Assembly (NCBI RefSeq): GCF_017877355.1
Contig: NZ_JAGIPR010000007.1
Span: forward strand, 124,001 to 188,000
DNA: 64,000 nt
Direction: 5' to 3'
From: Chryseobacterium jejuense
Lineage (GTDB): Bacteria; Bacteroidota; Bacteroidia; Flavobacteriales; Weeksellaceae
Both the position numbers and the translations under genes were made by a program. Under the pieces are notes generated by a model. It was not told where the DNA came from. It saw only the letters and a list, made by a program, of their open reading frames with translations, and searched no databases. Positions 42,691 through 51,505 of this stretch are shown one piece after another; position 1 is the first letter of the stretch, and the number at the start of each line of letters is the position of its first letter.

Positions 42691-43182
42691 TTAAAATCTC
42701 TCCCAGAAGAAAGGCGGCTCAATACCTAAAGCTCTTAAATAAACATATCCCTGTGCACGGTGGTGAATTTCATTGTCTATGAAATAAAGGATATTCTCAT
42801 ATACCGGGAACTCATATTGTCCGAATAAATTAAAAGTTTCCTGAAAACGCTCTTCTGTAATTTGTCTGAAATAATGATTGATTACCTCAGTTTCTTCATC
42901 CCATTTTTTCAGGATTTCCTCTTTAGTCTTTGGATTAATCCCCTCCTCACTGTATGCTTCTATATTGTTGTCAACGATTCCTTTTAGGGCAACTCCACCA
43001 ATATTGAGAAGTTCTGTTGCCATTTTAGAGAAAGGTCTCATTCCACCAATTGAAAATTCAAATAATTCTTTTTCAGGAAAAGCATCAATCACTCTTCTTG
43101 TCAGGTTTCTGTGCCCTTGCCAGTCCTTTAATAATTGCTCAGTAGTCATGAATTGCTTGGTTGCAGTTGCTGTAGTTGTCAT
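42691..43182 (-). CDS. DinB-family protein
   Basis: The 163-residue protein is a four-helix bundle of the DinB/YfiT type. Its metal-binding histidines are visible in QGHRNLTRRVIDAF (near residue 23), EVINHYFRQI, and IDNEIHHRAQGYVYLRAL (near 138-143), the last being the family motif with His-His. DinB proteins have been linked to thiol or small-molecule transfer; many have no known substrate. A TATCTTTG -7 box lies at 43214-43221 on the minus strand. It is a single gene between the WYL regulator (convergent) and a lipoprotein gene. Confidence 0.85.
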   Translation of the reverse strand: MTTTATATKQFMTTEQLLKDWQGHRNLTRRVIDAFPEKELFEFSIGGMRPFSKMATELLNIGGVALKGIVDNNIEAYSEEGINPKTKEEILKKWDEETEVINHYFRQITEERFQETFNLFGQYEFPVYENILYFIDNEIHHRAQGYVYLRALGIEPPFFWERF

Positions 43183-43213
43183 AATGTATCGTTTTTGTTT
43201 GTTATTGTTGATA

Positions 43214-43221
43214 CAAAGATA
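43214..43221 (-). promoter_or_regulatory. -7 promoter box of the DinB gene
   Basis: On the minus strand TATCTTTG, the perfect core consensus, 31 bases before the ATG at 43182. The nearest TTG is only 14 bases further, so the -33 element is uncertain. Confidence 0.5.
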
Positions 43222-43359
43222 AGAGCAGGTGATGACAACAGTTTGTCAGGAGGATTTTTGCTGCTGAAAAAATATTTTATTTCTTTGCTAAAATATTGAA
43301 GACTACTTTTCCGTTTAAGAGAAGTATATTAATAAAAAGAAAAATGATTATTTAGAATT

Positions 43360-43944
43360 ATGAAGAAGTATATTTTGCCTGTTATGGCCACTTTTTTATT
43401 AGTATCATGCAATAAAATTGAAGAAAAAATAGACCAGACGGTTCAGGAAACTAAGGACAAAGTACAGCAGAAAGCGCAGGAAGCGGTAGAAGAGACTGTT
43501 AAAAAAACAGTGAACGAATCTATTAATTCATTGACTAATTCTGAGGATGTGAAGTTCAATACTGTTTTTCCTAATGCCGGATCAGATATGATCTCAGAAG
43601 AAAAAGGGAAAAAAATAAAACTTCCTACAGGTACCGAAGGATATATCTTTAAATATAAGGCAGACATCGCAGTAGTGCTTCCTTTTTTAGAAAAACAGGC
43701 TACTTCCGATGAAGATAAATCAGATAAAACAGCAAGAAAAATTGATGGACAAAGCATCATCAGTAAAATAACCCTTCTTTCAAAATTTCTTCCTGATAAT
43801 ACCTTTGATACAAGCTTTCTAGAAGATATTAAAACCGATAAAAGTATTCAGTATTATAAGCTGAAAAGATTTCCCCATAGTAGTACTATTATCTACAATC
43901 CCAAAAACCAGACCATCATACAATACGTAGAGGTAAATAAATAA
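43360..43944 (+). CDS. Putative lipoprotein, function unknown
   Basis: The 194-residue protein has a short signal peptide with the lipobox LLVSC (Cys17), so it should be a lipoprotein. The next 40 residues (KIEEKIDQTVQETKDKVQQK and further) are highly charged and helical, with a coiled-coil-like heptad pattern, probably a stalk. The C-terminal part (about 70-194) is mixed alpha/beta, with KIKLPTGTEGYIFKYKADIA and YYKLKRFPHSSTIIYNPKNQ, and has no recognised motif. A terminator follows 8 bases after the stop. It is a single gene. Location on the membrane is supported; function is not known. Confidence 0.65.
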   Translation: MKKYILPVMATFLLVSCNKIEEKIDQTVQETKDKVQQKAQEAVEETVKKTVNESINSLTNSEDVKFNTVFPNAGSDMISEEKGKKIKLPTGTEGYIFKYKADIAVVLPFLEKQATSDEDKSDKTARKIDGQSIISKITLLSKFLPDNTFDTSFLEDIKTDKSIQYYKLKRFPHSSTIIYNPKNQTIIQYVEVNK

Positions 43945-43951
43945 TTTGGAT

Positions 43952-43978
43952 TGGCCGGCTTTTGCCGGCCATTTTTTT
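43952..43978 (+). terminator. Terminator of the lipoprotein gene
   Basis: An 8-bp GC-rich stem (43952-43959 with 43964-43971), loop TTTT, T run to 43978. Confidence 0.85.
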
Positions 43979-44269
43979 AACCAGTTATTGCGAGCCATAG
44001 CAGATGCAATTTTTAACCTATTAAAATCACTGATCAGAAAGAATAAAATTATTATTATTTGTGATTTAAGCTAATTATTTTTCGTATAAATTATAAAATT
44101 GTTGCTGTATTTCATTAATAAGCCATTTTATATTCTGTAAATTAATTATTTTATTGTTCGTAAATTAATAACTTTTTATGAAGTAGTAGATGTAATTCTT
44201 ATTATTTGTTTAGTTTTTATGCTTAGTATTTAATTTTTTTCTAAATTTATTTAATTATTAATACTTGAC
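43979..44269 (+). promoter_or_regulatory. AT-rich upstream region of the TonB receptor, with a direct repeat
   Basis: No gene. A short fragment resembling the TTATTGCGAG dispersed repeat lies at its left end. GTAAATTAAT occurs at 44137-44146 and 44160-44169, starts 23 bases apart, about two helical turns. No -7 consensus could be placed with confidence. Confidence 0.4.
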
Positions 44270-46690
44270 ATGAAAAAGAAAATCTTTAATAAAAAAATCT
44301 GTGCATTAGTATTAAGCGGAGCTGGTACTATGGCATATGCTCAGGAAACTGTAAAAGAAAACAATATAGATGAAGTTGTGGTTACTACGGGTAGAACCAA
44401 ACCCAGAACCATAATTACCTCTGCAATTCCTATTGATAATATTTCGGCAGTACAATTAAAATCCACAGGGCAGGTTACTTTTGATAAAGCTTTGACGTAT
44501 GCCGTGCCATCTTTTAATTCATCACAACAAACTGTTTCTGATGCAACAGCTCACTTTGATCCAGCAGATTTAAGAGGATTAGGGCCTTCCAGAACATTAG
44601 TTTTGGTGAATGGTAAAAGAAAAAATCAAAGTGCTTTAATTTATGTAAATGATACACCTGGAAAAGGTGAGGTAGGTACAGATCTGAAAAGTATTCCATC
44701 TGCCGCCTTACAGAATGTAGAAGTATTGAGAGATGGTGCCTCTGCACAATATGGTTCTGATGCTATTGCAGGAGTGATCAATATTATTCTTAAGAACAGC
44801 GTTGGAAAAAGTACAGTCAATCTTTTTTCAGGTATTACTTCAAAGGGAGACGGCTTTAATATCGGAGCAGATTTTAATACGGGAATCCGGGTTGCAAAAA
44901 AAGGAAGCTTGAATCTTACATTGGGATATTCTTCCCAAAATAAAACTAACCGTGCCGGATCTACTACAAAAGATGAACTTTTTGGGGTGGATAATGCCTG
45001 GACGCAAGCTAATCCTGGTTTAGGAATGATTATAGGACAGCCGGAGACAAAAGTTGCCAATATGTTTGTAAATTTTGAATTGCCAACAGGTGAAACAGGC
45101 AAATTTTATGCTTTTGGTGGTACCACTTACAGGAATGGAACTAGTTATGGTTTATATAGAACACCCTATTGGGTAGCTTCAGATTTTGGTTTATTAACTC
45201 CAAAAGGACAGCCTTACAATGGATTTCAGCCGGAATTTAAAACAGATGTTTATGATTATAATTTAACCTCCGGGTGGAAAGGCATGTTTGGAAAATGGAG
45301 TTTCGATGGTAGTGCAACCTTTGGCTCTAATGCCGTAGATTATGTTGTAGGAAACACCATTAATACATCTTTGGGTGTAAATTCACCAACCCGTTTTAAA
45401 GCAGGTGGTCATCAGTTTAGTAATATTATAGGAAACATAGATATCAACCGGGATTTTGGTGCGGTCGTTTTAGGAGCTGGTGTTGAAGTGCGCAATGAAA
45501 ACTATCAGGCAACGGCAGGAGAGGAAGCATCTTATGTAGGAAGTGGTGCAGAATCATTTCCAGGACTGCAGCCTCAAAATGAAGTCAAGAAAAATCGTCA
45601 AAATATTGGAGCTTATATGAATGCTGAATGGGATATTACAAAAAACTTATTACTTGGAGGAACTATGAGGTATGAAAAATTTAGTGATTTTGGAAATAAT
45701 GTTTCCTGGAAAGGAAATGCAAGATATAAGTTGTTAGATGATAAATTAGTTTTCCGTGGATCTGTTTCGACAGGATTTCGAGCCCCTTCATTACACCAAA
45801 TTTATTATTCCAATGTTCAAACCAAAATTACAGGGAATACTGTAGCTAATCAGGGTACTTTTAATAATGACTCTCCAATTGTAAGATCTGATCTTGGGGT
45901 ACCAAAATTAAATGCTGAAAAAGCCTTTAACATTACTGGAGGATTTGCCGTAAAACCTTTTAAAAACCTTACTGTTACAGCAGATTATTATAGAATAAAA
46001 ATTAAAGACCGAGTACTTTTCTCAGGAGATATTGGTTACAAAACCGGTGCTCCGGGTAGTCCGGATACAACAAACCCTGTGGAAGTAATATTAGACAATA
46101 ATAAAATAACCTCCTTGAAGTTTTTCACCAATGCTGTAAATACAGTTACTCAGGGAGTAGATTTTGTAGCTAATTATTACACTTCAGCTATTGGTAAAGG
46201 AAGATTGGGAATTATTGCTGCTTTCAATTATAACGAAACTAAAATAGTAGATAATATTGCAGTTCCACCTATTTTGGCTGAAAATGGTTACTCAGAAAAC
46301 TTTTTTGATAGAAAAGAACAATCCAGAATTACCTCTGCAAGGCCAAAAACAAAAACTATTCTTAGTCTTTCGTATGATATTTCAAAGTTTAACTTTAATC
46401 TTAATAATACTTACTTTGGTTCTGTTACTTGGCAGCACGCAACTGATCCTGCCAAAGATCAGACATTTTCTGGAAAGGTAGTTACAGACATCGTTTTAAC
46501 ATATAAAATCACGAATGACCTTAAAGTTTCCGGAGTCGTAAATAATTTATTTAATATTTATCCGGATATAATAGACAGCAAAGGAGATGTAGTAACGGAC
46601 CTTGGAGGAAGGTTCAAATATCCTTGGGAGGTGAATCAGTTTGGATTTAACGGAACAACTTTTCAGCTAAATGTTAATTATACTTTTTAA
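44270..46690 (+). CDS. TonB-dependent outer-membrane receptor
   Basis: An 806-residue receptor with a signal sequence (about 1-24). The plug domain (about 35-170) is read from EVVVTTGRTKPRTIITSAIP, RTLVLVNGKRKNQS and VEVLRDGASAQYGSDAIAGV, the last two being classic plug motifs. The 22-strand barrel follows and ends in an aromatic residue (FQLNVNYTF). It has no N-terminal carboxypeptidase-like domain and no SusD neighbour, so it resembles siderophore or cofactor receptors more than a polysaccharide importer. The barrel segment FRGSVSTGFRAPSLHQIYYS is also typical. The transported molecule is unknown. Cobalamin and thiamine enzymes follow downstream, but a link is not shown. Confidence 0.88.
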   Translation: MKKKIFNKKICALVLSGAGTMAYAQETVKENNIDEVVVTTGRTKPRTIITSAIPIDNISAVQLKSTGQVTFDKALTYAVPSFNSSQQTVSDATAHFDPADLRGLGPSRTLVLVNGKRKNQSALIYVNDTPGKGEVGTDLKSIPSAALQNVEVLRDGASAQYGSDAIAGVINIILKNSVGKSTVNLFSGITSKGDGFNIGADFNTGIRVAKKGSLNLTLGYSSQNKTNRAGSTTKDELFGVDNAWTQANPGLGMIIGQPETKVANMFVNFELPTGETGKFYAFGGTTYRNGTSYGLYRTPYWVASDFGLLTPKGQPYNGFQPEFKTDVYDYNLTSGWKGMFGKWSFDGSATFGSNAVDYVVGNTINTSLGVNSPTRFKAGGHQFSNIIGNIDINRDFGAVVLGAGVEVRNENYQATAGEEASYVGSGAESFPGLQPQNEVKKNRQNIGAYMNAEWDITKNLLLGGTMRYEKFSDFGNNVSWKGNARYKLLDDKLVFRGSVSTGFRAPSLHQIYYSNVQTKITGNTVANQGTFNNDSPIVRSDLGVPKLNAEKAFNITGGFAVKPFKNLTVTADYYRIKIKDRVLFSGDIGYKTGAPGSPDTTNPVEVILDNNKITSLKFFTNAVNTVTQGVDFVANYYTSAIGKGRLGIIAAFNYNETKIVDNIAVPPILAENGYSENFFDRKEQSRITSARPKTKTILSLSYDISKFNFNLNNTYFGSVTWQHATDPAKDQTFSGKVVTDIVLTYKITNDLKVSGVVNNLFNIYPDIIDSKGDVVTDLGGRFKYPWEVNQFGFNGTTFQLNVNYTF

Positions 46691-46776
46691 TGTATAAATA
46701 AAGGGTTGGCATTTGCGTTGTCATTCTTAACAAAGGCAAAGTCATCTCAAAAGATATAAAGCCCCCATATGCAAAT

Positions 46777-46817
46777 ATTAACTGACATTAATTTCTAGTG
46801 TCAGTTAATCATTTTTT
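46777..46817 (+). terminator. Terminator of the TonB-dependent receptor
   Basis: An 11-bp perfect inverted repeat (46777-46787 with 46799-46809) with an 11-base loop, followed by C and a run of six T (46812-46817). No other structured element lies in the gap. Confidence 0.65.
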
Positions 46818-46885
46818 CAGGCAGAATAGGACGTTATTGCTAAATTTTCCTTTTCACATTGTACAAAAAAAAGTATTTTAGTAGT

Positions 46886-47455
46886 ATGAAAATTTATACA
46901 AAAACAGGAGATAAAGGCCAAACGGCACTATACGGCGGAACAAGAGTTTCCAAAGCCAGTGCAAGAGTGGATAGCTACGGAAATATAGATGAACTGAATT
47001 CTTTCATCGGAATTGCAAAAAGTCATATTGAAAATGAAGAAGTGTTGAGACAACTGAAGAAAATTCAGTTTGATTTATTCACGGTAGGCTCAGAAGCAGC
47101 TACACCTGTAGATAAACTGATGCTGGCAAACGGAAAATCGCGTCTTCCCATCATTATTTCAGAAACAGAAATTGAAGAATTGGAACAATGGATGGATACC
47201 TTTGATGAAAAGCTGGAGCCACTTCAGTATTTTATTCTTCCCGGAGGTGGAAAACCGGCAACATTTTTACATGCAGCAAGAACTATCTGCAGAAGAGCAG
47301 AACGTTCATTGGTGTTCTTAAATGAGGCTGAAGAAGTACGTCCGGAACTCATTAAATATTTAAACAGATTATCAGATTATCTTTTCGTATTGGCAAGATA
47401 CATCTCAAAATTGAACAACGAACCGGAAGAATACTGGAACCCGAATGAGAGATAA
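46886..47455 (+). CDS. Cob(I)yrinic acid a,c-diamide adenosyltransferase (PduO type)
   Basis: The 190-residue protein starts MKIYTKTGDKGQTALYGG, the ATP-binding N-terminus of PduO-type ATP:cob(I)alamin adenosyltransferases. It continues DSYGNIDELNSFIGIAKSHI, FILPGGGKPATFLHAARTIC and RRAERSLVFLNE, all family blocks. The product is a helical trimer that makes adenosylcobalamin from ATP and cobalamin. ATG 46886 is preferred because the upstream in-frame TTG at 46859 adds residues outside the family. It overlaps the next gene by 11 bases. B12-dependent enzymes themselves are not in the window. Confidence 0.92.
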   Translation: MKIYTKTGDKGQTALYGGTRVSKASARVDSYGNIDELNSFIGIAKSHIENEEVLRQLKKIQFDLFTVGSEAATPVDKLMLANGKSRLPIIISETEIEELEQWMDTFDEKLEPLQYFILPGGGKPATFLHAARTICRRAERSLVFLNEAEEVRPELIKYLNRLSDYLFVLARYISKLNNEPEEYWNPNER

Positions 47456-48092
47456 AGTATTACTTTTCATCAACGGAGATGCTCCGGAATCTTTGCCCAA
47501 TCCTGAAAATTATAGTTTAATTGCCTGCACGGACGGCGCTTTTCACTATCTTAAAAGAATGGGTTTTCCTTTAGATAAGCTGGATTTTATTTCCGGTGAT
47601 TTTGATTCTCATTCCGGATCAGATGAAGATATGTATCAGGATAAATTTATTCTTACTTTAGATCAGGACAAAACAGATTTTCATAAGGCGTTGGAAATTA
47701 TTTTGGAAAAAGGGTTTTTAGAAGTTGATGTTTTTGGTGGAAGTGGAGGAGAACAGGATCATTTTCTTGGTAATCTGACGGTTGCTTATGCCTTCAAGGA
47801 CCGCATGAAAATTAAATTCTATGATGAGTTTTCCGAATATTATTTTATTCCTAACGATTTTAAGTTGAAAGGTGTAAAGAATAAAATGATTTCTCTTTAT
47901 CCTTTTCCATCAGTGAATAATATAACAACTAAAGGTCTTAACTGGCCTTTAACAAACGGAAGTTTAAGTATTATCTCAAGGATAGGAACCCGGAATTTCG
48001 CGATTGAAGATGACGTTTCTGTACAATATGAATCAGGAGATGTGTTGTTTTTTGTAGGTATCAACGAGATAGAGTATCCAACGATCTATTAA
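47445..48092 (+). CDS. Thiamine pyrophosphokinase
   Basis: The 215-residue protein shows the ATP- and thiamine-binding N-terminal domain: LIACTDGAFHYLKRMGF and DKLDFISGDFDSHSG (metal-binding Asp-Phe-Asp). LTLDQDKTDFHKALEIIL and DVFGGSGGEQDHFLGNL follow, and the C-terminal beta-rich domain carries TKGLNWPLTNGS. It transfers pyrophosphate from ATP to thiamine to give thiamine diphosphate. It overlaps the cobalamin adenosyltransferase by 11 bases, so the two are co-translated. No TPP riboswitch (THI box) was recognised upstream. The linkage of two vitamin-activating enzymes is a notable arrangement. Confidence 0.88.
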   Translation: MRDKVLLFINGDAPESLPNPENYSLIACTDGAFHYLKRMGFPLDKLDFISGDFDSHSGSDEDMYQDKFILTLDQDKTDFHKALEIILEKGFLEVDVFGGSGGEQDHFLGNLTVAYAFKDRMKIKFYDEFSEYYFIPNDFKLKGVKNKMISLYPFPSVNNITTKGLNWPLTNGSLSIISRIGTRNFAIEDDVSVQYESGDVLFFVGINEIEYPTIY

Positions 48093-48170
48093 TATCTAAA
48101 GGATAATTATCAATAAAAATAAAACCAAGTCCATTGGCTTTAGTCAAAACTTAAAATAAATCTTAAACCA

Positions 48171-48210
48171 TAAAAGTCACAAAAGTTTAAGTGTTCAAAA
48201 ACTTTTGTGG
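48171..48210. repeat. Partial copy of the roughly 165-bp dispersed element
   Basis: AAAAGTCACAAAAGTTTAAG followed by TGTTCAAAAACTTTTGTGG resembles the inner part of the elements at 53631 and 56622, and here itself forms an 11-bp inverted repeat (48178-48188 with 48199-48209). It lies 17 bases before the phosphatase start. Confidence 0.55.
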
Positions 48211-48226
48211 CTAAACAAAAAAACTA

Positions 48227-49102
48227 TTGAATACATTAATTAAAATACCAATTATTACCATTTCATTATTCTGTATTTTCTCATGTAAAACACAGCATTT
48301 TGAAACCCCGGAATATGGTAAAAATGAAACGGAAAAAGTATTTGAAATCAAAAAAGTTCACAATTTCCGTGCATTAGGCAATATTAAAAATACTGAAGGA
48401 CGAACTTTAAAAGAAGGAATGTTCTACAGAAGTGCACATCTTCATAAGCTTAAAAAGAAATCTTTTGATAAGATTGGGCAATTAGAGATAACAGAAGTTA
48501 TAGATTTAAGAAATTCAAAAGAAATTTCTCAGAATCCGGATCAACTTCCGAATGGGATTACCTATAAGAAATATTCTGCTTTTGAAGATGAAGGAGACCA
48601 GTTGTCACAAGCAAGAAAGTTGGTTTTAAAAGGAAAAGTAAATGCTTCTGATGCCGACAAAAGAATGATAGATTTCTACCGTGAATACGTTACGGAGAAT
48701 CCGGAGACCATAAAAACGATCATTACGGAGATTATGGAATCAGAAAAACCGATTCTTTATCATTGTACTGCAGGAAAAGACAGAACAGGAATTGTTACTG
48801 CCTTAATCCTGACGATATTGAAGTTTGACAAAGAAACCATCTATAATGAATACCTCTTATCTAACAACTTCAGAAAGCCTTTGGTAGAGAAAAGATTACG
48901 ATTAGCAAATACCTTACATTTCCTATATCCGAAGATGGATTTACACGTTCTGGAAAAGCTAAGCTGGGTAGAAAAAAGATACCTTGATGCAGCTTTTGAA
49001 GAGATCAATAAAAAATATGGCTCTATAGATGCTTATATTCAGCAGGTATTGGGGATTTCTGAGGCTAAAAGAGTGCAATATATTCAAAAGTTTACCCACT
49101 GA
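48227..49102 (+). CDS. Tyrosine/dual-specificity-like phosphatase lipoprotein
   Basis: The 291-residue protein carries the phosphatase loop HCTAGKDRTGIV, with Cys and Arg of CxxxxxR, and upstream blocks typical of bacterial tyrosine phosphatases (HNFRALGNIKN, FYRSAHLHKLKKK, VIDLRNSKEI). The N-terminus is a lipoprotein signal with lipobox IFSC (Cys20). The start is an unusual TTG at 48227: no in-frame ATG precedes the signal sequence, and an in-frame stop lies just upstream at 48212-48214. It probably dephosphorylates a protein or lipid at the periplasmic face (inference). It stands alone. Confidence 0.85.
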   Translation: MNTLIKIPIITISLFCIFSCKTQHFETPEYGKNETEKVFEIKKVHNFRALGNIKNTEGRTLKEGMFYRSAHLHKLKKKSFDKIGQLEITEVIDLRNSKEISQNPDQLPNGITYKKYSAFEDEGDQLSQARKLVLKGKVNASDADKRMIDFYREYVTENPETIKTIITEIMESEKPILYHCTAGKDRTGIVTALILTILKFDKETIYNEYLLSNNFRKPLVEKRLRLANTLHFLYPKMDLHVLEKLSWVEKRYLDAAFEEINKKYGSIDAYIQQVLGISEAKRVQYIQKFTH

Positions 49103-49224
49103 TTATCAGGGGTAAATTTTCATAAACCATAATATTGGGGGATTATTTAAAATTATAATAATTTTAACATCTAAAAATCAAACTTTTTTAGCAATTTTGC
49201 ATTTCTTAATTCACTTGTTTAGAA

Positions 49225-50619
49225 ATGAAAATAAAATACTCGGAACTTATTGATCAGACATTATATTTTCCTACGGAGGAATTTAATGTTTCTGAGAACA
49301 ATTTGTTGTTTCACGATGTTCCATTGATGGACGTTGTTGAGCAATTTGGCACTCCGCTAAAGATTAGCTATTTGCCGAGAATTTCTCAAAATATTCAGAA
49401 AGCCAAAAGCTGGTTTAAAGAAGCTTTTGAAAAAACTGAATATAAAAAGAGTTATACCTACTGTTATTGTACAAAATCCAGTCATTTCAATTTTGTATTG
49501 GAAGAGGCTTTGAAGAATGATATTTCAATAGAAACGTCTTCGGCCTATGATATGGATATTGTAAAATCTCTTTACGAAAAAGAGAAAGTAGATAAAAACA
49601 TTGAAGTGATCTGTAATGGATTCAAAACGGATGATTATCTGACAAAGATTTCAGATATGATTAACAGCGGTTTTGAAAACATTACTCCAATTCTGGATAA
49701 TTACCGTGAATTGGATAAACTTACAGAAAGTATAGATTCTACATTCAATATCGGAATCAGAATTGCTTCTGAAGAAGAGCCGAAGTTCGAATTTTATACC
49801 TCAAGATTAGGAATCGGATATAAAGACATTATTCCTTACTACAGCCAAAAGATTGCTGAACACCCGAATGCAAGATTGAAAATGCTTCACTTCTTCATCA
49901 ATACGGGGATCAAGGATACATCTTACTACTGGAACGAATTGTACAAATGTCTTCGTGTATATGCACGTTTGAAAAAAATTGCTCCTGAAGTAGATTCATT
50001 GAACATTGGTGGTGGATTCCCAATCAAAACTTCTTTGAACTTTGATTACGATTACCAGTATATGGTAGAAGAGATTGTTTCTCAGATCAAGAAATTCTGT
50101 GAAGAGGAAGGAGTAGAAGAACCAAACATCTATACTGAATTCGGAAGTTTTACGGTTGGAGAAAGTGGGGCTAACCTTTATAAAATCATCTCTCAGAAAC
50201 GCCAGAATGACAGAGAAAAATGGAATATGATTGATTCATCTTTCATGACGACTCTTCCTGATACATGGGCGATTTCAAGACACTTTATCATGCTTCCACT
50301 GAACCGGTGGGAAGATACTTATGAAAGAGTATTCTTAGGTGGTCTGACGTGTGATTCAGATGATTATTATAACTCTGAGCAGCATACGAATGCTATTTAC
50401 CTGCCAGTTTTCAGTGATACGAAGCCTTTGTATATCGGATTTTTCCATACAGGAGCTTATCAGGAAACTATTGGCGGATATGGTGGAGTACACCACTGTC
50501 TAATGCCTCAGCCAAGACACGTCCTGATTCAGAAAGATGAAAACGGTGAGTTGCAGTATGAAATTTTCCGTGAAAAACAGGAACCGGAAGATGTATTGAG
50601 ACTTCTTGGTTATAAATAA
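49225..50619 (+). CDS. speA: Arginine decarboxylase (PLP fold III type)
   Basis: The 464-residue protein has the alanine-racemase-fold decarboxylase layout. The PLP-binding lysine lies in YTYCYCTKSSHFNFVLEE, and the active-site regions SIETSSAYDMDIVKSL, RIASEEEPKFEFYTSRLGIG, FINTGIKD, SLNIGGGFPIK and LGGLTCDSDDYY (with Cys-Asp-Ser) follow. This compact form of about 460 residues is the one assigned as arginine decarboxylase in Bacteroidota; it gives agmatine. The agmatinase gene at 51789 completes a path from arginine to putrescine. It is a distinct family from the larger enterobacterial SpeA. A diaminopimelate decarboxylase-type activity is less likely given the neighbour. Confidence 0.85.
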   Translation: MKIKYSELIDQTLYFPTEEFNVSENNLLFHDVPLMDVVEQFGTPLKISYLPRISQNIQKAKSWFKEAFEKTEYKKSYTYCYCTKSSHFNFVLEEALKNDISIETSSAYDMDIVKSLYEKEKVDKNIEVICNGFKTDDYLTKISDMINSGFENITPILDNYRELDKLTESIDSTFNIGIRIASEEEPKFEFYTSRLGIGYKDIIPYYSQKIAEHPNARLKMLHFFINTGIKDTSYYWNELYKCLRVYARLKKIAPEVDSLNIGGGFPIKTSLNFDYDYQYMVEEIVSQIKKFCEEEGVEEPNIYTEFGSFTVGESGANLYKIISQKRQNDREKWNMIDSSFMTTLPDTWAISRHFIMLPLNRWEDTYERVFLGGLTCDSDDYYNSEQHTNAIYLPVFSDTKPLYIGFFHTGAYQETIGGYGGVHHCLMPQPRHVLIQKDENGELQYEIFREKQEPEDVLRLLGYK

Positions 50620-50628
50620 AACCTCAAC

Positions 50629-50667
50629 CTGTCATTGCGAGGAACGAAAGTGACGAAGCAATCTCAG
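50629..50667. repeat. REP-like dispersed sequence after speA
   Basis: CTGTCATTGCGAGGAACGAA followed by AGTGACGAAGCAATCTC matches a very common intergenic repeat family of Bacteroidota and other bacteria. It is 10 bases beyond the speA stop and precedes the shared terminator. Confidence 0.55.
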
Positions 50668-50681
50668 ACAAACAATATACA

Positions 50682-50718
50682 ATTACAAAAGCTCTCAGAT
50701 TCTGAGAGCTTTTGTAAT
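50682..50718. terminator. Bidirectional terminator between speA and the HAD phosphatase gene
   Basis: A long inverted repeat of about 18 bp per arm (50682-50699 with 50701-50718), AT at the ends and GC-rich in the middle, which serves both convergent genes. Confidence 0.8.
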
Positions 50719-51377
50719 TAAAAATATTTTGAAATTTTATCCAGTTCAAGGTCTTCATAATCAGAAACTACAGTGTCAGCCAATGTATAATCCTGATTTT
50801 TAGAATGCGGACTTCTGTAAGCAGCACAGAATATCTTAGCTCTGTGGGCAGCCAGAATACCATTCGTAGAATCTTCAATCACCATACAGTTTTCAACAGG
50901 TTCACCTGCCATTTCTGCGGCCAGAAGGAAAACTTCGGGATGAGGTTTAGATTCCTTTAAATCTGCACCACTGATCTTTCCACTAAAATATTGCTCCAAT
51001 CCGAACTTTTCAAACACCATATTAATGGTTGTCATGGTGGCAGAAGAAGCTAAAATAAGCTTGATGCCATTTTCATGGTAATGTTGAATAAGGCTTCTTA
51101 CTCCGGGAATCAGATCAAACTCATCATCATTATAAAAATAATCTTTAAAATGAGATCTTTTGATACCTGCAATGGCTTCATGGGTTTGATACAAATCAAA
51201 TTGGCTGATTAGGGTTTCGCAAACCCTTTTGGTTGAAGCTCCTGTAAAAGAAGTATATAAATCTTCGGAAACTGCAATTTCCAATTCATCAAATGTTTTG
51301 AAATAGGCTTTTCTATGCAATGGTTCTGTGTCTACAATTACCCCATCCATATCGAAAAGAACAGCTTTTAAAGACAT
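50718..51377 (-). CDS. HAD-family phosphatase (beta-phosphoglucomutase-like)
   Basis: A 219-residue HAD hydrolase. Motif I is AVLFDMDGVIVDTEPLH with the nucleophile Asp, motif II is LILASSATM, motif III is the Lys in GADLKESKPHPEVFLLA, and motif IV is MVIEDSTNGILAAHRAK. The helical cap (about 20-80) is the type found in beta-phosphoglucomutase-like and pyrophosphatase-like enzymes. It probably removes phosphate from a small metabolite; the substrate is unknown. It is convergent with speA and separated from the agmatinase by a repeat-containing gap. Confidence 0.85.
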   Translation of the reverse strand: MSLKAVLFDMDGVIVDTEPLHRKAYFKTFDELEIAVSEDLYTSFTGASTKRVCETLISQFDLYQTHEAIAGIKRSHFKDYFYNDDEFDLIPGVRSLIQHYHENGIKLILASSATMTTINMVFEKFGLEQYFSGKISGADLKESKPHPEVFLLAAEMAGEPVENCMVIEDSTNGILAAHRAKIFCAAYRSPHSKNQDYTLADTVVSDYEDLELDKISKYF

Positions 51378-51505
51378 ATTCTAAGTTTCTCACAAAAATA
51401 GGAAATTGAGTTGAAAGGGGAAAGTTAATGGGAAATATGGGATATAAATTATAATATCAGTGCTTAACGAATCTGAGTTTTAAATAAGAAATAGAGTGCA
51501 ATGAT

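Noticed and set aside
46691..46885. Cobalamin or TPP riboswitch upstream of the vitamin genes
   Set aside because: Neither the B12 box nor the THI box was found; the inverted repeat present has a T tract and behaves as a terminator.
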